64,000 nt of DNA from Fragilaria crotonensis (lineage: Eukaryota > Bacillariophyta > Fragilariophyceae > Fragilariales > Fragilariaceae). The stretch is taken from contig JAKSYS010000210.1 of NCBI GenBank assembly GCA_022925895.1, positions 1-64,000 on the forward strand. The letters are read 5' to 3'. Below are positions 44,625-56,736 of this stretch, piece after piece. Both the position numbers and the translations under genes were made by a program. Position 1 is the stretch's first letter; each line of letters starts with the position of its first letter. The notes below the pieces were generated by a model. That model saw only the letters and a program-made list of their open reading frames with translations, had not been told where the DNA came from and made no database searches.

Positions 44625-47600
44625 TTACCGCGCCGTTTTTGAGAAATAATTCGTGATCAATGATTGACTGCCTCCGTCCAGTTTATTGTCCTCAATAGAT
44701 CTCCGAACCCGTCGCAGCCATCGTCGTCGATTGGATGCAGAACCATTAACTAGACGTTCCAATGAGCGTTCGCAATAGTGTCGATCACCGGGTCTCAATA
44801 GGTGTGGTTGCTTATGAAGCGTCTGGATCTCCGCAATTTCCGCCGACCGTATATGTAGTTGCTCGTCGTCGCCCGGAGTATGTAGAATTTCATTACGAGC
44901 AGTCCACATTCGTGTCGCGTGATCGTATAGAGCGGTCATACAGGATCGCATACGTTTCCAACCCGTGGCGGTATCTATTCGTTCTGTGTTGTACATATCC
45001 AGACACGATAGCCGGAACCACGATTTACTCAGCAGTCCAGATATTGCCTCCTTCCAGCCAATGCTACTTTGTGACTCCAAAGCTTCTGCAATAGGTGCAC
45101 GCAAATGGGAGGAATATTGTTGTATATCGGGCGCAAACTGTGAAGTTGATGTTGTCCAGTGTTCAATGCCTTCCACGAGTAGGTATCGTAGGGGGTGCGT
45201 ATCTTTAGTGACCAACTCTTGTCTCAATTGTCGAAGACTTGTGTTGTATTCAGGATTGGAACTGCATCGGAGAAGATGACTGTATGATTCGTCGTTCACT
45301 TTACAACATGGACATAGTTTGAGTGTTGGATCTTTAATGCGCGACTGGTCAAATCGCCTCTGACCGATGGGAAGCTGTCCGTGCACTCGCTTCATCTGCG
45401 TAACCTGACGACTGGGTCGAAGTCTTTTGAAATACCTGCCGAAGTTAACAAAATCGATCTCGTCCCATGTGGCGTCCGACCATTGATGTTTTTCCTGCAT
45501 GTACCTTCGAAGATGATAACCATTAATGTGATACCGAATGCAGGAGTCGTACTGACTAGTAAGACGCTTGCCGTTTATTGATATCGACACCTTTTGAGAG
45601 TCTTGATGATCTACCACCGATGAAGACCTCAACCGTCCTCGAAGCCGGTATCGTGTTGCCAAAAAATCAGCGTCGATGTTGAGGCGAGCCTTCCAAGGTA
45701 AGGCATCGTAGGACTGCAGTGTATCTTGGTGGCCTTTTACCCAATCTGGTCTAAACGGTCGCCGAAGTTCTCGAAGCAATTGCGAAATCAATGATATCAA
45801 GTCCGCATCGTCCGGCATACGAGCCGGTGAATATTGTGCTGCTAACGCATATTTCCGAATCCTTGAGATGGCAGCTTTACTGTCTGTTATCCAGACGAAA
45901 GAACATCGGTGTCGAAGTCCCCACATCCTTGAAAAAGCTGTCACCAAGAGTAGCGATGATGCGCACCCAGCGAGTTCGCTTCGAGTTGATGACTCAGCCG
46001 AGACGAATCCATCTACGGGACCAGAGCATCGGAATAAGACACACTTCCTGGTGGCCAGTACCCATCCATGCGTGCCTGCACCGCCGTCCAGTCCGCCGTC
46101 TGACGCGATATACAGTTTTTCTTTTGACCGAAACGCACGCCATATCTGTAAATCAGTTGCTTGTTGTTGTAAATCAGCGAGCAGTCGTCGTTGAGACCTT
46201 GGAAATGTTTGCACGTATGTGTTGATGTTGTCGAACGACGTTGGTACTAGAATGGCGTCTTTCTCTGGAACCGAGCCCGGGGACAGAGGAGGATTTTTCC
46301 AGTAAGGTACATATCGGAGATAGGATGACCGTATGTACCTTTTCCAGAGCCGACGCTGGTGAGGCGTCGGGGTTTTCTGTCGAGGCCATTTAGTATTGTC
46401 GGACCAAGACTCCGGTCTTATGCCATCTAGAGCGGAGAGAAGAATGGATGACGGCCTCTGAGGATCCGAGAGATCGGCAAGCGTTTGAACCTGAAGAAAG
46501 ACTCGAACCAAATTAATGTCTCGTTGTTGGCTTTCATTGTACCGCTCCAGGTGCTTCGATTGCATAATGTACTCGTCCTTGTTGGATTGCAATGGCGGAA
46601 TATAAACATCGGTCATCGTTATCGCCATGTTATGACATGACAAAAATCGACGAACGGACAATATCCATGTCGGGGTCAAGTACGGGACGTAGATTGATGG
46701 TTGTTCGAGGAGAGGTTGTCCGATGCCTGCTTCGAGTTGCGAATATTGTAAATTCATTCGAATGAGATTTCCCGATTCCGAGTCTGAGTATATTGAGTTT
46801 CGAAGATATTTGATTGCTTCGATGCCCGCTTCTGTACGTAGGTCGTACATTGCCAGACCACCCATTTCAAGAGGTCCGTGTCTGATGGAAGTCGGCAAGT
46901 TGCCATTAACATGCATTTTTTGCAACATTGTCCGGATGATGCGGTGCTGAACTCCGGCCAATTCTTCCTCATCCACAGCAAGAGCCGGTAGACTATACCT
47001 CATAGCAGGAATATAGATAGACTGATGGAATATCCGAATATCCGTTGCCGTGAGTCTGGATGTCGCGATGCGGGATGCGTATCTTTCAGATTTTTGTCGC
47101 AGCTGCTTGATGTGATGCCCGAAATCGCCGTTGGGATTTAAATATACCCCGAGCATTCTCGTCGATTCGTCGACCGAAGTCCTCCGAATTGCGGTTGTTG
47201 ATGTCTGCGAGCCCTGATGAAGTTGTATTGTAGGATCTGTTGGTTGGATCTTGCGAAGACGTGGTCGACCGCTCTCCCATTCCCAATACATAACATACCA
47301 CGAGCACTTAGCTAGATTAAGTTTTCCGCCGGATAGAAATAGTAAATGTTCCCATGTTTGTGCTACCTGTTGGAGTCTTCCTATTAATTCGTCGTAGCTG
47401 TGTTCCCCAGCCGATGTGAATCCGAGAGAAGTGTCGTCGACAAAAGCGTCTACCAGGCGTTGATGTGTCCTATCTCCCCGAAGAGGAACGAAATTTATCC
47501 TGTCCGGTACGAGTCTGTCCAACGTGTTCAGGAGAATGACAACCAAGGTGAGCCAAACAGAGGGGGAAGCGCCGCTTCCTTGGCCAGTGCCAAAAAGTGG

Positions 47601-50328
47601 CTCAAACGGTGTACCTTGATAGTTATTGTCGGAGACGCCATAGGCTGTCTTGACAGTGTATTTCATGAACTGTAAAGCCTCAGAATGGACGCGTATGGCA
47701 TTATCTGGCATTCCACATCGACGTGCTGCAAGCATTCCAAGAGCCACAATAATCCTGTCGTAACATGCCGATGCATCGTTATCGAATCTGGCCAGATCGT
47801 GTTTGAGCACTCGACACAGGTCGGTAGTTAGTTGCGTGAGCATGACAGGTCCATTGCTTGCCTATTTGGCACGGACCCATGCTGACCGGGATGAAGGATG
47901 TCGAGTTCCAGCGCCTTACGTACAAGGCGGTGTCCCCATTGGAGCTTTAAAAATAGATTGAAATCTGCTTCGAACAGATGTATGATACGAAGACGATGTA
48001 TTCGTGGACGTCCGGGATCTTTTTCTATGAGAACATTGGTGGCATTACTCCAGCGTGGAATTGCGATTCCTCTTGAAATAGCAATATTCATGAATTGTAC
48101 CAAACATTTCAGAAGATCGGGATGTTGAATGATGGCCTTATAATGCCCAAGGTGACGACCAGATGGTGACGTAGACGTTGACTCCGGCCATTGTTTGAAC
48201 CCTTTTTTACATCGTTCTCGGAGAGCTCTGTTGATATGGGTGGACCGTCGAGGACGTGGTCGGGAATAACAAATGATGCAAGAAATTCTGTCAGCGCATA
48301 GTCGTCGCCACACAGCTCAGGAGGTACTTCGCCTTTCAGAATAGACTGTGAAACCGGCGAGAGACTGGAGAAAGTAATTGCATCATGAAGTACTCCATTT
48401 CCGCATGGGGACTCTGCCGCCGCTCGAAAAGAATGGCGATTGTAGTGCAATAACTGGCGTTCGATGTCATCTCTATTGATCACTGTCTCCCATATAAGAC
48501 TTTCAGGATCTGAATGTTGGAGAAGATTATAGATTGCAGCTTCGTCGTGCGATGATGTGTCAAGCAGTTGTGGTACCATAAGCTTGGTAAGGCCGGAACG
48601 TTCTGATGGGTTGATTACCTGGCGGAGAGTTCGAAACTTTCCTCGACATACTTCGCTTGCTATCGTTTGCTTCACAATCTTAGCTTTGCGAAATGATTCC
48701 TGTCGAGTATCGGGGTGCTCATCATCCTCGTAGGTTTCCAACAAGTCCTGATAACATTTCATTCGCAGTGGTATAGATGATTTTTGACAGCGGCGAAATA
48801 CGCGGTGTGCTCTGTTGTAGTGTTCTCTTATGTCCCGAAGAGAGAGCCTTTGACCAAGATATGGTAAACCGAATGTTGCATCGAATGATTGAACGTGTTG
48901 TTGCCATCGTTGAAAAGTCTTGGTGTAGTCGTATGACGAATCTTTTGCCTCCCAGAGTCGTAGCTTCCAATACCGATAAATGATGGCTGAATTTCGGAGT
49001 GCTGGTGACCATTGAAAATTCTTTGGTGGTTTGCGAAGAATAGCTTCAGAAGCCTCCATGGCTCTTCCCTGGTCATTGTCCCATTTAATTAATGCCTGTC
49101 GAACTTCTTCACGACTCTGATTATGATGTGTCGCATATAGTTGATTTATACGGTCGATCATCTTATGTTGAGAGTAATATCGTAACATTGAGTCGTGATA
49201 CGTTGAAACATGTTCAGGATTACCGGTATGAAGAGATCTGGCGGATGGTGGGAGCACTTTCGATAGATTATGGTCGAATACATCTTCCATCTTTAGGTCA
49301 ATATATAACCCTCGGTGATCCGATTGCGGTCCGTCAAAATATGACAGAGTTCCTGACCGATCGATGGATTTCTGAACCTGTTGACACCCGAAGATATAGT
49401 CGATCCGTCTCGAAGCAGAACCAATGTATGTCGACGGAGCTGGATCATTATCGTGAAGATCGTGCAGATTGCATGCTTGAATAAATAATTCGAACTGGGG
49501 ATCTGTGTCGATCGTCGAGTTTGCGTCAAGCATCAACAGGATCATGTGACCAGCCTCCTGAAGTCGAGTGATCATGTTTTTGAGATCTGTAAGAATCTCG
49601 TGACGCGGATTGTTGTGACGCCGTTGATGCTCTCGAAAATATTCATATTCTCGAAGAAAGGCGCTACCAATCGGGGCCGAGTTTGGTGAACCAGAGCAGA
49701 CCCTGTATGCCGTTATTATCGAAAGGAAAGTCTTATTGCGACCCATGAGAGAGATTCCGCTCCATCGACCGAGTCCCGTTGGATCCGTAAGATCTACTTC
49801 ACCATTGATCGTCGATGTCAAGCGACCTGTTGCTAAGGTAAGACTTCCTCCTGACTGAAACGTCTCCATTGGCAGGCACTGGTCAATGTCCCTGTTAGGA
49901 GTTCCGAAGGTTACTTTGCTTTGTTGGTAGTGTCGTCTGAGGAGCTGTCTGAATTCGAAACTGATGTGAGGGTGTGACCAACATGTATTTGTTTCCGCAA
50001 GACCGGCGATGTCGATATCATATGCTTTCAAGCAGGAAATGTAGTAACGATAGTCTTCTCCCGAAGAATTGTAGGTCAGACCTTTGACATTCTGAAAGAA
50101 AAATCGTGTTGTACCTTTCTGCTTTTGAAGAACGGGATCACCATAAGACTTGTCGGGGTGCGAATCTGCGGGAGAGTCCCATATTTTTCGACCTGGACGA
50201 CGGGAAGGAATGAGAAGAATTGGAGACATGGCAAGAGAAGGAATCGAAGGGTCTATGAGTGGCAGGTGTTTTGAATGGCGAGAAACCGTGGTTTCCTGCG
50301 AATGGGAGCGCATCCTCGTTGATCTCAT
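44625..50328 (-). CDS. LINE copy 2 ORF3: APE endonuclease - RT - RNase H - CCHC finger
   Basis: About 1,900 residues, starting at ATG 50328, which overlaps the ORF2 stop as ATGA. Endonuclease: FFFQNVKGLTY, LAETNTCW, MLDANSTI, SASRRIDYIFG and GPQSDHRGLYIDL. RT: TSTSPSGRHLGHYK, NVLIEKDPGRPR, motif A ARFDNDASACYD, motif B GTGQGSGASPSVWL, and motif C AFVDDTSL, that is FVDD instead of the usual YADD. RNase H has all four acids: IASDGGL, STRSELAG, ITDSKAAI and NIDADFLA. Zinc finger: CPCCKVNDESYSHLLRC. The C-terminus ends NYFSKTAR. Two one-base gaps interrupt it, at the A run near 48209 and near 47851. It nicks target DNA, copies the element RNA in place, and removes the RNA with its own RNase H. 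Confidence 0.88.
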
Positions 50329-51580
50329 GATGGAGACCCTCCGCCGAGAGAGTTTTGGGTATTGTATCGACTCTCTAGGTCGGTGGTGATGTCCTCAAGA
50401 TTCTGGGTTGTCATTGGAACGGAGTGATGGTCTTCCTCGTCCTGCGATTTGCCTTGACTTTGGTTGTCGTCGTCAACGTTCATATCGTCCTCTGCTCCGT
50501 CAAGGAGTACCTCGATTCGCTCTTTATCGCCTCTTACTGGTTTTTGCTTCTTCTTATCAGGAGACCTAAATTTGCCGGAGTCAGATGATTTGGTCGATTT
50601 CGATTCCATGGACCTCAAAGACCCGCTGCCATCTTCTATAGCTTTGACGGAGTCTATCTCTTCATCGTCTTCCTTCTCTGGGATTGAAGCTGCTGGAATG
50701 GATGCATGTGCCTCCGTAACTCGTGCAACATCAGATGGCTTAGTTGATGACGATGCGTTAGGTGACGGTCGTCGAGCCTTCGTCGCATCTTCCCTCTGTG
50801 GTAGGGTTGTCTCCGCTACAAGACCCATCAGTAGACTTATCTTGTCGCTCAGGATATTGATGGATGCTCCAAATCCGGCCTGTTTTTCCATCACTACCAA
50901 CATTTGACCGCTCATCGTCTGTAATTCCGCCGTTTGTGCCTGTTGAGCTGTCTCAAGCTTCGTGTCAATATCGGTCTTCATGGAGTCTAACTTTGAATCT
51001 ACCTCATCAAATCTATGCAATTGTCGTTCGATTTGAGACAATCGTTCGGATGAGATTTTATCTTTTCGATCGAAGTCATTCTGTTGCCGGGTTATGCGTG
51101 CCTCGAGTTCCAAAAAACGAGCGCTTGATGTGGAAAGCATCGATTGTCTAGACTTTCCTGACATACTGTTCGAAGTCGTCGACACTGTTGCATTGTCACC
51201 GGTCGATTGATTACGATACTGATTACGAAGAGATTCGAGGGGCGTTGGTGGGCGTTTGTGCATTCCTCCGTCATCCTGTTTGCGGTCAGGATCTTGGCTG
51301 TCCGTCGATACGTCGGAATTGACTGAGTCTTGCTGGTCAGAGATCACGCTTGTTGATGATCCCAGTGCCGTGTCTTGGGGTGTGTCTGTTAACTCTTTTG
51401 ACTCCGATAACTTCGCAAGAAAGTTCAAGTTCGCTGTTAACTTTGGGTTCACATGAATAACCGACGGTGGTCCTACACTGTCTCTAAAGCGTGCTTCGCG
51501 CTGAGTGAACGGAAAACCTGCCTCTTGTATACTTCCAGGGCGCCAATAGCTGCTTTTTCATATGTTGGTGGTACCAGCAT
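50325..51580 (-). CDS. LINE copy 2 ORF2: coiled-coil protein
   Basis: ATG 51580 (MLVPPTYEKAAIGALEVYKR) aligns with the ORF2 start of copy 1. One base is missing in a T run (CAGGTTTTCCG, near 51526); beyond it the frame continues through PPSVIHVNPKLTANLNFLAK to the stop at 50325. About 418 residues. Central coiled coil (ARFLELEARITRQQNDFDRK ... LSQIERQLHRFDEVDSKLDS), then KQAGFGASINILSDKISLLM, then a charged disordered tail. No zinc knuckle. It overlaps ORF1 by 97 nt and ORF3 by 4 nt. Confidence 0.75.
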
Positions 51581-53258
51581 ATATGCCTTCTGATCAGTCC
51601 GCCGTTAACAACATCACATTGTATGTATGAGAGCCCATCCGTTGATTTGATTGTTTTTGACCATTCGCGTAGCGACCTTTCGACTGTTGTTCCATCGTCC
51701 TTATGTTCGGTGCGAATAGTGTCTAAATTTGCAAACATTGGAAAAAGTGGAATTCCTTTTAGAGACTTGATATACTTGTCGTGAGTTTTGAAGAGATTTC
51801 CGACCTGGTCCTTTGTCATGTCTGCGAAGGCAAACCTAGGTATGTAAACTGGTGTTCGATCTCCAGTGAGGTTGCCTAAAAGTGCTTGGCTGAGTGGATG
51901 GACATGCCGTTCTCCGCATTGGATGACTAAGTGATTAATAGCTTGATCCAAAGGAGTTCTGCGGTGGAGAAGTATGTCGAACATTGGCGTCGAATCCGGT
52001 AGAGTACTTCGGAGATACTGTAAGTATCGGAGACGATGAGTAGTCATGGGAGCCTTGAGAAGGATATATCCCGCGATTGTCAATTTTCCACTTGTACTTT
52101 TGGAATTCGAAAAAGAAACCGTAGCCCTGTACCTGTCAAGAGTCGCCTTTGTCGTTTCTAAGTTCCTCCATGCCGATGGCGTTTTGCTGTTGAATCCGAA
52201 GCGAATTGGAATAATGACCATTGATTGTGTTGGCATCAGCGTGATTGATGGACTAATGAATGATCGGACTTCCTGAGGTGTCATCTTGGAGATTGAGTTG
52301 TACTTTTCCAGACCTTCGGTTCCCCAGTGGTACAGGAGACCGTCATCGTCGCTGAAGAGATCGTTTAGGAGAGAATAGATTGAATTTGTCAAGGCTTCCG
52401 TTTGGCGAGAAGTACTTGACGTATCAATTCTGGTTGACCAACGAATCGTGACGCGATAAGTGCCATCGTTGACTGGGACGTTTGTATTAGGGATTATGGC
52501 TGAGACTTTCCCGTCTGATGAGCCTGTCGACAAACCATCTGAGTCCTGGGTCTTATTTGCAGTAGGAGCTGTATCAAACTTGACTTGTTTCTCGCTATCG
52601 ATCGGTGAGTCATTAGGAATGTCAGGATTGGTCTCCTTCTCAAGAATTGTATTCTGAGAAGGTGCAAAAAGGGATGCTTTACGGGATCGAGTAAAACCGA
52701 GACTTTGCAGATTCATGGACTTGGTTGGCTTATGGGCTGGATTGTGTCTTCCTTTCGCTGGTCCTACTTTCTTCCATGGAGTCATCGAGAAACCTTTAGT
52801 TGTCGCCAGAGAATGCCAAGTGGTTTTAAGAGTGTCGATGGTTAGAAGGGATGGATCATGGGTCGCTAAGAACTGTTGGGAGATCTTTGTTGCCCAAGCA
52901 TTGAGTTTGTCGGGGATCACCTTCTTTCTCTCAATATGGTACATATAATTGTACCAAATGACACTATGGACTCGAATAGGATCGGTTTCGGCCTCTCTCC
53001 ACATCATCTCGAACAGGTCTCCTGTGACGGCATATTGTCCAAGTGTAAAGTACCTGTACCATGCAGTCGGGGTGTGAGCGTTTCGAAAGTCGGTTTCACT
53101 GTGAAGGCGATTGTATCGATCTTTTGTTGTTTCTGGTGGTTTCGGATCAAACTCAGGAGGCTCTATCCACTGCTTGGTAGAAAAGCCAAAGACGGGATCA
53201 TCGTCTGGGGGAGCGAAGCAGGTGCGAGAGAGTTAGGAACGAATGATCCTCCCATCAT
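51484..53258 (-). CDS. LINE copy 2 ORF1: protein of unknown function
   Basis: ATG 53258 (MMGGSFVPNSLAPASLP) lines up with copy 1 (MTETADPPFSTLLTSLP) if one C is missing in the C run near 53208. After it, DDDPVFGFSTKQW matches DTDDSFGFLLKDW and the frame is open to 51484. About 591 residues. Conserved blocks: TPTAWYRYFTLGQ, VIWYNYMYHIERK, SKSTSGKLTIAGYILLKAP, ILLHRRTPLDQAINHLVIQC and VYIPRFAFADMTKDQ. No known domain recognised. Confidence 0.78.
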
Positions 53259-53316
53259 GGTGGCTGTTCGTAAGAGATTTCGTAGGGGAAGTACTAGGGA
53301 CGGTTGACGGACAGAA

Positions 53317-53335
53317 TGCAAACAAGTTTGTTGAC
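53317..53335. repeat. Target-site duplication of LINE copy 2 (5' side)
   Basis: TGCAAACAAGTTTGTTGAC, identical to 44476-44494. Confidence 0.92.
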
Positions 53336-55500
53336 CGCAGCAGACTCTTGCTTTTAGCTACAGAATAAAACTACTGACACAATGGCAGAGTATAACTGCT
53401 GATCCAACATGTTTCACGTGAATTTATTGTCAGCAAAAAATGTTGATGTACAAGCATGCAAAATTGCTGTAAGCAAAGATGAAGGACATATGCCAGGGGG
53501 TCTCACTGGTAGGAGTGTACGCTAGAGGCTCGGTTGCAAATAAGAATGCCAATAAATCCGAAAGCAGCCAACGAGTACCATCATGTTGAATTGGCTGTGT
53601 GAGGAGTGTCCCCAACATCCCATGCTGGGTAGGTGGTGCCACTTCTCCGGAATAAATGGGAAGCAGAACAAATGAGAATCCACAGGCGTATCCAATGATA
53701 AAGCTAGACTCAAGATTGATTATATTGAACGCAAAACATCCATGTGTCCATCATCAGCACTCCGTAGTACTGCCCACCACGCAAGTCAGCCAAGCGTCCG
53801 AGGACAGTAGCGCAGTCAGAGGGTCCGGCTTCCATGAACAAGGCTGTGAGAGCCAAGGACCATGTGCTTATGAATGCTCTACAACAACTCCTGTTGTTGG
53901 CACATTCATGATGCCCGGTATGTTTCTGACCAACAAATTGACCACTATGAGGGGGGTAAGTCCAAGGGCGGACATAAGGACGGTATCAAAGTCGAGTTCA
54001 TCCAAGAAGATGTTAATGCTGCTGCAGGATCGCCTCGGTTCCATGTCCCACCCCTTGGGATAGGCTGGTGTGCAAGGCAGCATCAAGGTTTGTGGGATAC
54101 AATGGGAAATATCTGGAAAGGCTGTGCTCATTCTGAAGCAATTGAAAGACTGTAGTGAAGGAGTTCACTGCCAGTAGAATCATTCATGGTGACCCAGCAG
54201 TTGCATTGTGGGAGCAATACTACACAAGGAAAAAGGCCCTACATGTAATAAGTGTTCAGACAATACTGTACTCTCATTAATGGTGTGTCCTGTGGGGTTA
54301 AGGAAATCCCTTGAAGTAGATAGATGCAACTTTTGGTAGAGTTAAGGTGAGTCTCTAATGGACATCCTTTCATGAACACCAGCATTGTGCAGACAAGTGT
54401 ACTGAGGACTAAAGATAGTACTTAATCCCCATTGCCAAAAAGCATTTAACACTTGGTACACAATTACAACGCATCATGTCATTGTTTTGTTATTGGGGTT
54501 CTGTCCTTGTGCATTGGCAAGCTGCTTCTATAAATGTCAGTGTATGAATCAAGCATATAGTAGCTAGTGAACCTCAGCAAATGGTAGCATGCTGTCAAAG
54601 GATCAGCAACTGTACTATTGCATGGCTGCTGCTGCCTGTCAGTGATGAAGTATGCAACAACATTGAAGGAGGCAGCATGGAATATGAAAAAATTCAGTGG
54701 TGGGGCAAGAGGCTGATTCTTGAAGATTTGCTAGTAGCATTATTTCACATCAACAATCTTCCAATGGAAGACGCTGCACTATGCCACCTGAAACTTCATA
54801 GTAGGTCTACGTCGTACTCTGAGTAGATGCTGGGACTTGAGATTGTTGAAGCATAACAGTAAGACTACAAGGACAAGTGCCTGGTACCACGTAATAAAGA
54901 CAGAGGAGTCAGAGGAGTTGAGGTACAGCAGCTAATGGTTCTTGTTGTTGAACCATGATTGACGTTGGAATTTTGTCATCCCCCCAGCTGAGTCCCATCC
55001 GGCTTTGGATATGCAGATTCCTATGTTCACTGTAGTATATGGCAAACGCCAGTACAAAAACTACAGTTGTCCTGGACTGCTTTCCGCCCACATTACATCA
55101 TTGTCTACAACAGCATTTTATCCACATTAACCCTTTGCAATCTAACTGTAATTACCCTTCATGTGTCAACTCATTCCCAGCATGTGTCCCTCATCATGCT
55201 GGCTAAGCCTCATCATGCTGGCTAAGTCTAATCATGTTGCAACAGTTGTTGCAAGCCTCAATTTTCTCATGGGAGGGGAGTTGTTGATGAGAATTCAATG
55301 TCCTTATCAGTGGAATGAAGGCTTTGAATGCTCACTCCCGCCGCCCACAACACTCTAGCTTTGCAAAAGGCAAGAACCGGCAAGATTCAATCAAACCTGG
55401 ATTGAATTGGTTCTTTCAAAATGAAACCTAGAAATAGCTCATAAGTTAAACTAGCAGAATTACAAAACTTAACGTTTGACCGACTCCGCATTTTCACGAA
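53336..55500. other. Unrecognised gene-poor stretch, possibly a decayed element
   Basis: About 2.2 kb without a convincing gene. Only short open frames occur on both strands, none with a family resemblance. The composition (many tgg, gca and cag words; few GTAC) differs from the GTAC-rich spacers and is closer to the decayed hAT element at 61961-63283. There is a small direct repeat of catcatgctggctaag at about 55193-55227. No paired terminal repeats were found by eye. LINE copy 2 is inserted at its left edge. Confidence 0.35.
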
Positions 55501-56730
55501 ATAGTACGCTGTCCTTGATCACGCAGTGTACTTCGACTGTCAGGTGAGAGGTGAGAACTGCTGCTGGAGGTTCCGGGAATTCTTGTTCATCTGGTAATAG
55601 ATCGTGTGAAATCTTCTCAGACATGAGTCAAAGTTCCGGAACCCCCTGGTATGTCATCAATGTCATATATGCATACGTGACGTTGTATGACATAAAGAAG
55701 GACTGTTCCCTGGTTCGTATGTGTACAAACTGTACACAAGTATTTTTGATGATCGTTCTCTTCGGACGTCGGACTTTTCAAACACAAAGCAAGTACTCCA
55801 GTGTACGGAGTGCTCAAGTAAATGTTTCATAGTAGAACCCGCACTCTGAAGAAGTGTGGCATAGCAGTACGCTGAAACTCGGGTGGTCGCTCGTAGGGAC
55901 GCTTCCCCTCCCCCCACCCCTGCAATGACACCTCCAAGGAGAAATGTCATTGGGCATTGGGCATCTTGAATTCCGAGCTTCGTCGCTTCATATGGCTTGT
56001 TTCATCGTTATACTCCATATCGTACAACTCCTGTAGGGTCAGTATAAAATTCCGAGACGTCACGATCATACACCAGATCCGGCATCCTCGCGAATCCGAA
56101 CAACACGATCATCCCCACACACAAAAAAGAACTGCGGACCATGACATTGAAACGGCAATTCAATCACCTTCCAATCCTCATCAGGAAGACATTTTAGTAA
56201 TGTTTGCTCACTTATCAAGTTGGTGAGGCCTTTGACCCAAAAAGTCTTCCTGATTGGCTACAATGAAGGCGCTACAGGTGCGTTTCCATTGTTGGATCGA
56301 CGTCGCAAAACAAAACGTTACCAAGACAAATGGCTGACCGATGAAACATATTTTCAACCAATCAAGGCTCACCTTCCTTCCCATGAGTCCCTTGAAATTG
56401 ATAGAGGTGGCACGAACTGAGCAATTTTGATGTGTGGAGGGGTAATAATACTACTATGTGATGATCATCATGATCAAACACCGTTAGAATATTTGATTCG
56501 AAGGAGGCGTTGATTTGTGCAGCAATCAGAGCAGAATTGTTATGGGGTAACAGGTACTATGTCGCAACACCACGTTTCTTACAGGATGATGGAATTAATG
56601 ATTGGTAGAGTGTGGCTGGTTTGTCGGAGTTCCTCAGATTTTGTCGATTTGATGACTGTAAGCCTGACTGTAGAGGCAGCAGCTGATGAGGCTGGTGCTA
56701 TGCGCCAGTCATAAAGGTTGCAATTGCAGA
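55501..56730. other. Intergenic or unassigned stretch
   Basis: No gene is firmly supported. A short plus-strand frame at 56220-56420 (KVFLIGYNEGATGAFPLLDR ... basic tail), preceded by an open stretch with a possible splice site at 56222, could be the end of a small gene; confidence in that is below 0.2. The rest shows nothing recognisable. Confidence 0.25.
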
Positions 56731-56736
56731 GAAGTT

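Larger units (their letters stand above)
44476..53335 (-). mobile_element. LINE (non-LTR retrotransposon) copy 2, nearly intact
   Basis: About 8.82 kb (44495-53316) on the minus strand, bounded by an exact 19-bp target duplication, TGCAAACAAGTTTGTTGAC, at 44476-44494 and 53317-53335. The 5' end shares GTCCGTCAACCG with copy 1. The 3' end is T-rich (..GTTTATGTTTTGTTTT). Same three-ORF layout as copy 1. Only four frame breaks are seen, each fitting one missing base: in a C run (about 53208), a T run (about 51526), an A run (about 48209) and at about 47851. Given the same signature in host genes, the element may be intact in the real genome and recently active. Confidence 0.93.

Noticed and set aside
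6610-53335. The two 9-kb elements as LTR retrotransposons
   Set aside because: No terminal repeats, integrase or protease; APE endonuclease, long target duplications and RT order fit LINEs.
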